42,742 bases of DNA from Roseburia_C sp051879315 (GTDB lineage Bacteria > Bacillota > Clostridia > Lachnospirales > Lachnospiraceae). The DNA lies in NCBI GenBank assembly GCA_051879315.1, contig JBJELW010000014.1, forward strand, positions 1 through 42,742. Reading direction: 5' to 3'. Positions 41,143 through 42,742 of the stretch are shown here, one piece after another (within the stretch, counting starts at the first letter, position 1; each line of letters opens with the position of its first letter). The notes under the pieces are model-generated. The model worked only from the letters and a program-made list of their open reading frames with translations, ran no database searches and was not told where the DNA came from. A program made the translations under genes and the position numbers.

Positions 41143-42366
41143 CTACTCCAGCCAGCCTTCGTCTCCGCTTGTATCCCAGAATTCACACAACAGTTCGTAA
41201 TTCTTTTCATACTCAATCACCGCAAACACATCGTTCTCCCCAACCGGCTCCATCTGCGTATCTACTTTTACGCGATACTGATCCCATGACGAATATTTTC
41301 CCTGTGTTATACGATAAGAGATGCACAGTTGATATTCCGGTTCTCCATACATCCTGGGAGTAATCTCCAGGGATAAATGAATATCTTCCCCATAACCTTT
41401 TTCAACAGATACCAGCCCCATATTCAAGGAAGGAAAAATTGGTTCCGATACAGAAAACCCATCCCCTGTGTCAAAATCAGTATACGAACCGGAATAAAAA
41501 CCTTTTTCCCGGACAATACGCTCGTATTTTCCGTAGGCGAGACGAACACCTATGGTCCACCACAACCCATACAGCAATACCATGACAATCAAGCCGCCGA
41601 TTACCACACGGCGGGTAATTTTAAACTTTATATAGCGGACAAAACGAAGATAATAAAACAGCCAAAATCCACATATAAGGATTGTAACCAGACATAAAAT
41701 CACACGGCAATTCCATTTATAATTCTCGTAGCTGGTATCCCCGCATCCAAATAATTCACAATCACAGAAAGAGCGCACATCAGAAGCAAACTGTACAACT
41801 CCCGCTCCCTTTCCCATGACACGAAAGTCCACATTCGTCAGGTCGGTTTCGGACAGTTCCAAAAAGTCATGATAGGTCACATCTACCCGTCCTGTGGTAA
41901 AACCATAACAGGTTCCTTCCTTCATCCGACGATTTTCTTCCAGATAATCCCGGACACCCTCGGAACAATATATATCTACTGTCGAACCATACCACAGAGC
42001 ATCTTCATTGCTGCTGCCCCATTCCATTCCAAACAGCATCAACCCGTTTACTCCGGCCTCCTTTCGGATTTCGGAAAGGAAATCCTCCGCCGTCATGTCC
42101 GCCGGTTTTTCAAAAATCACATGATAAAAATCCATATTTTGTGACACATACCGGGCATACGCCTCGTTGAAGCCCAGAAATCTGAGCAAAATCAAAAGCA
42201 AAGTGGCCAGAATACTCCATCGGAGGTATATTTTTTTCTGACGATTTTTCTCGGCTTGCCGTTCGATTCGAATGTTTTCCTCCAAACTGATATGGGGACG
42301 CTCACTTTTACTCTCCGTCTGAAGGAAATCATCCAAATTTTCTTCCTCATTTTCCGATTCAAACAT
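41143..42366 (-). CDS. Three-helix membrane protein of a local paralogue family, function unknown
   Basis: 407 aa. An acidic cytosolic arm (FESENEEENLDDFLQTESKS) precedes a first membrane helix (WSILATLLLILLRFLGF, about 49-65). Then come an extracellular domain of about 150 residues, two more helices (VILCLVTILICGFWLFYYLR, about 228; VVIGGLIVMVLLYGLWWTIG, about 257) and a C-terminal beta-rich domain (LSLEITPRMYGEPEYQLCIS; VIEYEKNYELLCEFWD). A second copy of the C-terminal domain is at the right edge and a truncated copy lies to the left, so this is a tandem family. GGTGAGGG precedes the ATG. The ABC-ATPase remnant next door suggests the family goes with an exporter; no known family recognised. 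Confidence 0.82.
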   Translation of the reverse strand: MFESENEEENLDDFLQTESKSERPHISLEENIRIERQAEKNRQKKIYLRWSILATLLLILLRFLGFNEAYARYVSQNMDFYHVIFEKPADMTAEDFLSEIRKEAGVNGLMLFGMEWGSSNEDALWYGSTVDIYCSEGVRDYLEENRRMKEGTCYGFTTGRVDVTYHDFLELSETDLTNVDFRVMGKGAGVVQFASDVRSFCDCELFGCGDTSYENYKWNCRVILCLVTILICGFWLFYYLRFVRYIKFKITRRVVIGGLIVMVLLYGLWWTIGVRLAYGKYERIVREKGFYSGSYTDFDTGDGFSVSEPIFPSLNMGLVSVEKGYGEDIHLSLEITPRMYGEPEYQLCISYRITQGKYSSWDQYRVKVDTQMEPVGENDVFAVIEYEKNYELLCEFWDTSGDEGWLE

Positions 42367-42426
42367 ATGCCCTCACCATCCTTCTCCTCAGGATTCCCTC
42401 TTAAAGTACCCACACATGCCGCCACG

Positions 42427-42742
42427 CTACTCCAGCCAGCCTTCCGCCTCGATTTTATCCCAGAATTCACACAGCAGATCATAGTTTTTCTCATACACGA
42501 CCAACGCTCTCACATCATTGTCCCCTATCGGCTCCATCTGGGTATCTACGTTCACCCGGTACGTATCCCACATCGAATATCTTTTATGCACATCCTTATA
42601 CGAGATATCCAATTCATACTCCGGTTTTCCATACATCTTAGGTGTAATTTCAAGGGACACTTGACAGTCATCTCCATATCTCTGTCCTACACTTACCATC
42701 CCCATATTCAAGGATGGAAACGAAGGCTCATTTATAGAGAAG
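42427..42742 (-). CDS. C-terminal part of another paralogue, cut by the window edge
   Basis: About 105 codons, open to the right end of the window (SINEPSFPSLNMGMVSVGQR onwards). It aligns over its whole length with the last 105 residues of the 41143-42366 protein: VSLEITPKMYGKPEYELDIS, VDTQMEPIGDNDVRALVVYE, NYDLLCEFWDKIEAEGWLE. Identity is high by eye, above one half. The stop is 60 nt before the next gene. The rest of the gene lies outside the window, and no internal ATG should be taken as its start. Confidence 0.85.
   Translation of the reverse strand, partial: FSINEPSFPSLNMGMVSVGQRYGDDCQVSLEITPKMYGKPEYELDISYKDVHKRYSMWDTYRVNVDTQMEPIGDNDVRALVVYEKNYDLLCEFWDKIEAEGWLE

Overview
The window looks like chromosome of an endospore-forming member of the Clostridia, most likely Lachnospiraceae. 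The signs are a sporulation pair (spoIIGA-sigE), a Spo0E-like phosphatase, DUF1540 and SEC-C proteins, T-box leaders on thrS and proS, and a DUF5717/DUF5716-type gene pair. The host assignment is inferred from gene content, not from a search. Almost every gene is on the minus strand, so the map reads from high to low coordinates.

Right end (42742-40418): two related membrane proteins of unknown function, one running off the window, then a truncated third copy fused by deletion to the back half of an ABC ATPase. Next comes infC-rpmI-rplT, behind a long leader with an attenuator and starting with ATT. On the plus strand sits a small membrane protein gene (38618). Divergent from it is an acyltransferase-XRE/AbrB operon; between them lie two opposed promoters, each covered by one arm of a 19-bp inverted repeat. 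proS with a T-box follows, then a metallo-beta-lactamase protein and a GNAT acetyltransferase.

The 900-bp gap at 32454-33361 has no gene. It holds two exact-period arrays of inverted repeats (53 bp and 52 bp). Its last 130 bp recur at the extreme left of the window (1-127), so this looks like a dispersed element. Further left are a SEC-C protein, T-box-thrS, a two-domain DUF1540 protein, a hairpin-rich tandem repeat, and lgt with a Spo0E-like gene.

The division and cell-wall (dcw) cluster follows: mraZ-rsmH-ftsL-PBP-PBP, mraY-murD-ftsW-ftsQ, then ftsZ. MraZ boxes overlap the first promoter. A highly structured 224-nt spacer separates the two PBP genes, and murG, ftsA and the other mur genes are absent here. 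After ftsZ come a terminator, a divergent XRE regulator with a large secreted cell-wall-binding protein, and then spoIIGA-sigE behind a promoter with Spo0A-like boxes and a long -35/-10 spacer, as in Bacillus spoIIG.

The left part has an MPP/beta-CASP metallo-hydrolase convergent with a HisC/CobD-like PLP enzyme. Divergent from that enzyme is a four-gene operon: a 1180-aa scaffold-like protein, an actin/Hsp70-fold protein, a TPR-like protein and a coiled-coil membrane protein. This operon and the intergenic repeat element are the best candidates for something undescribed.
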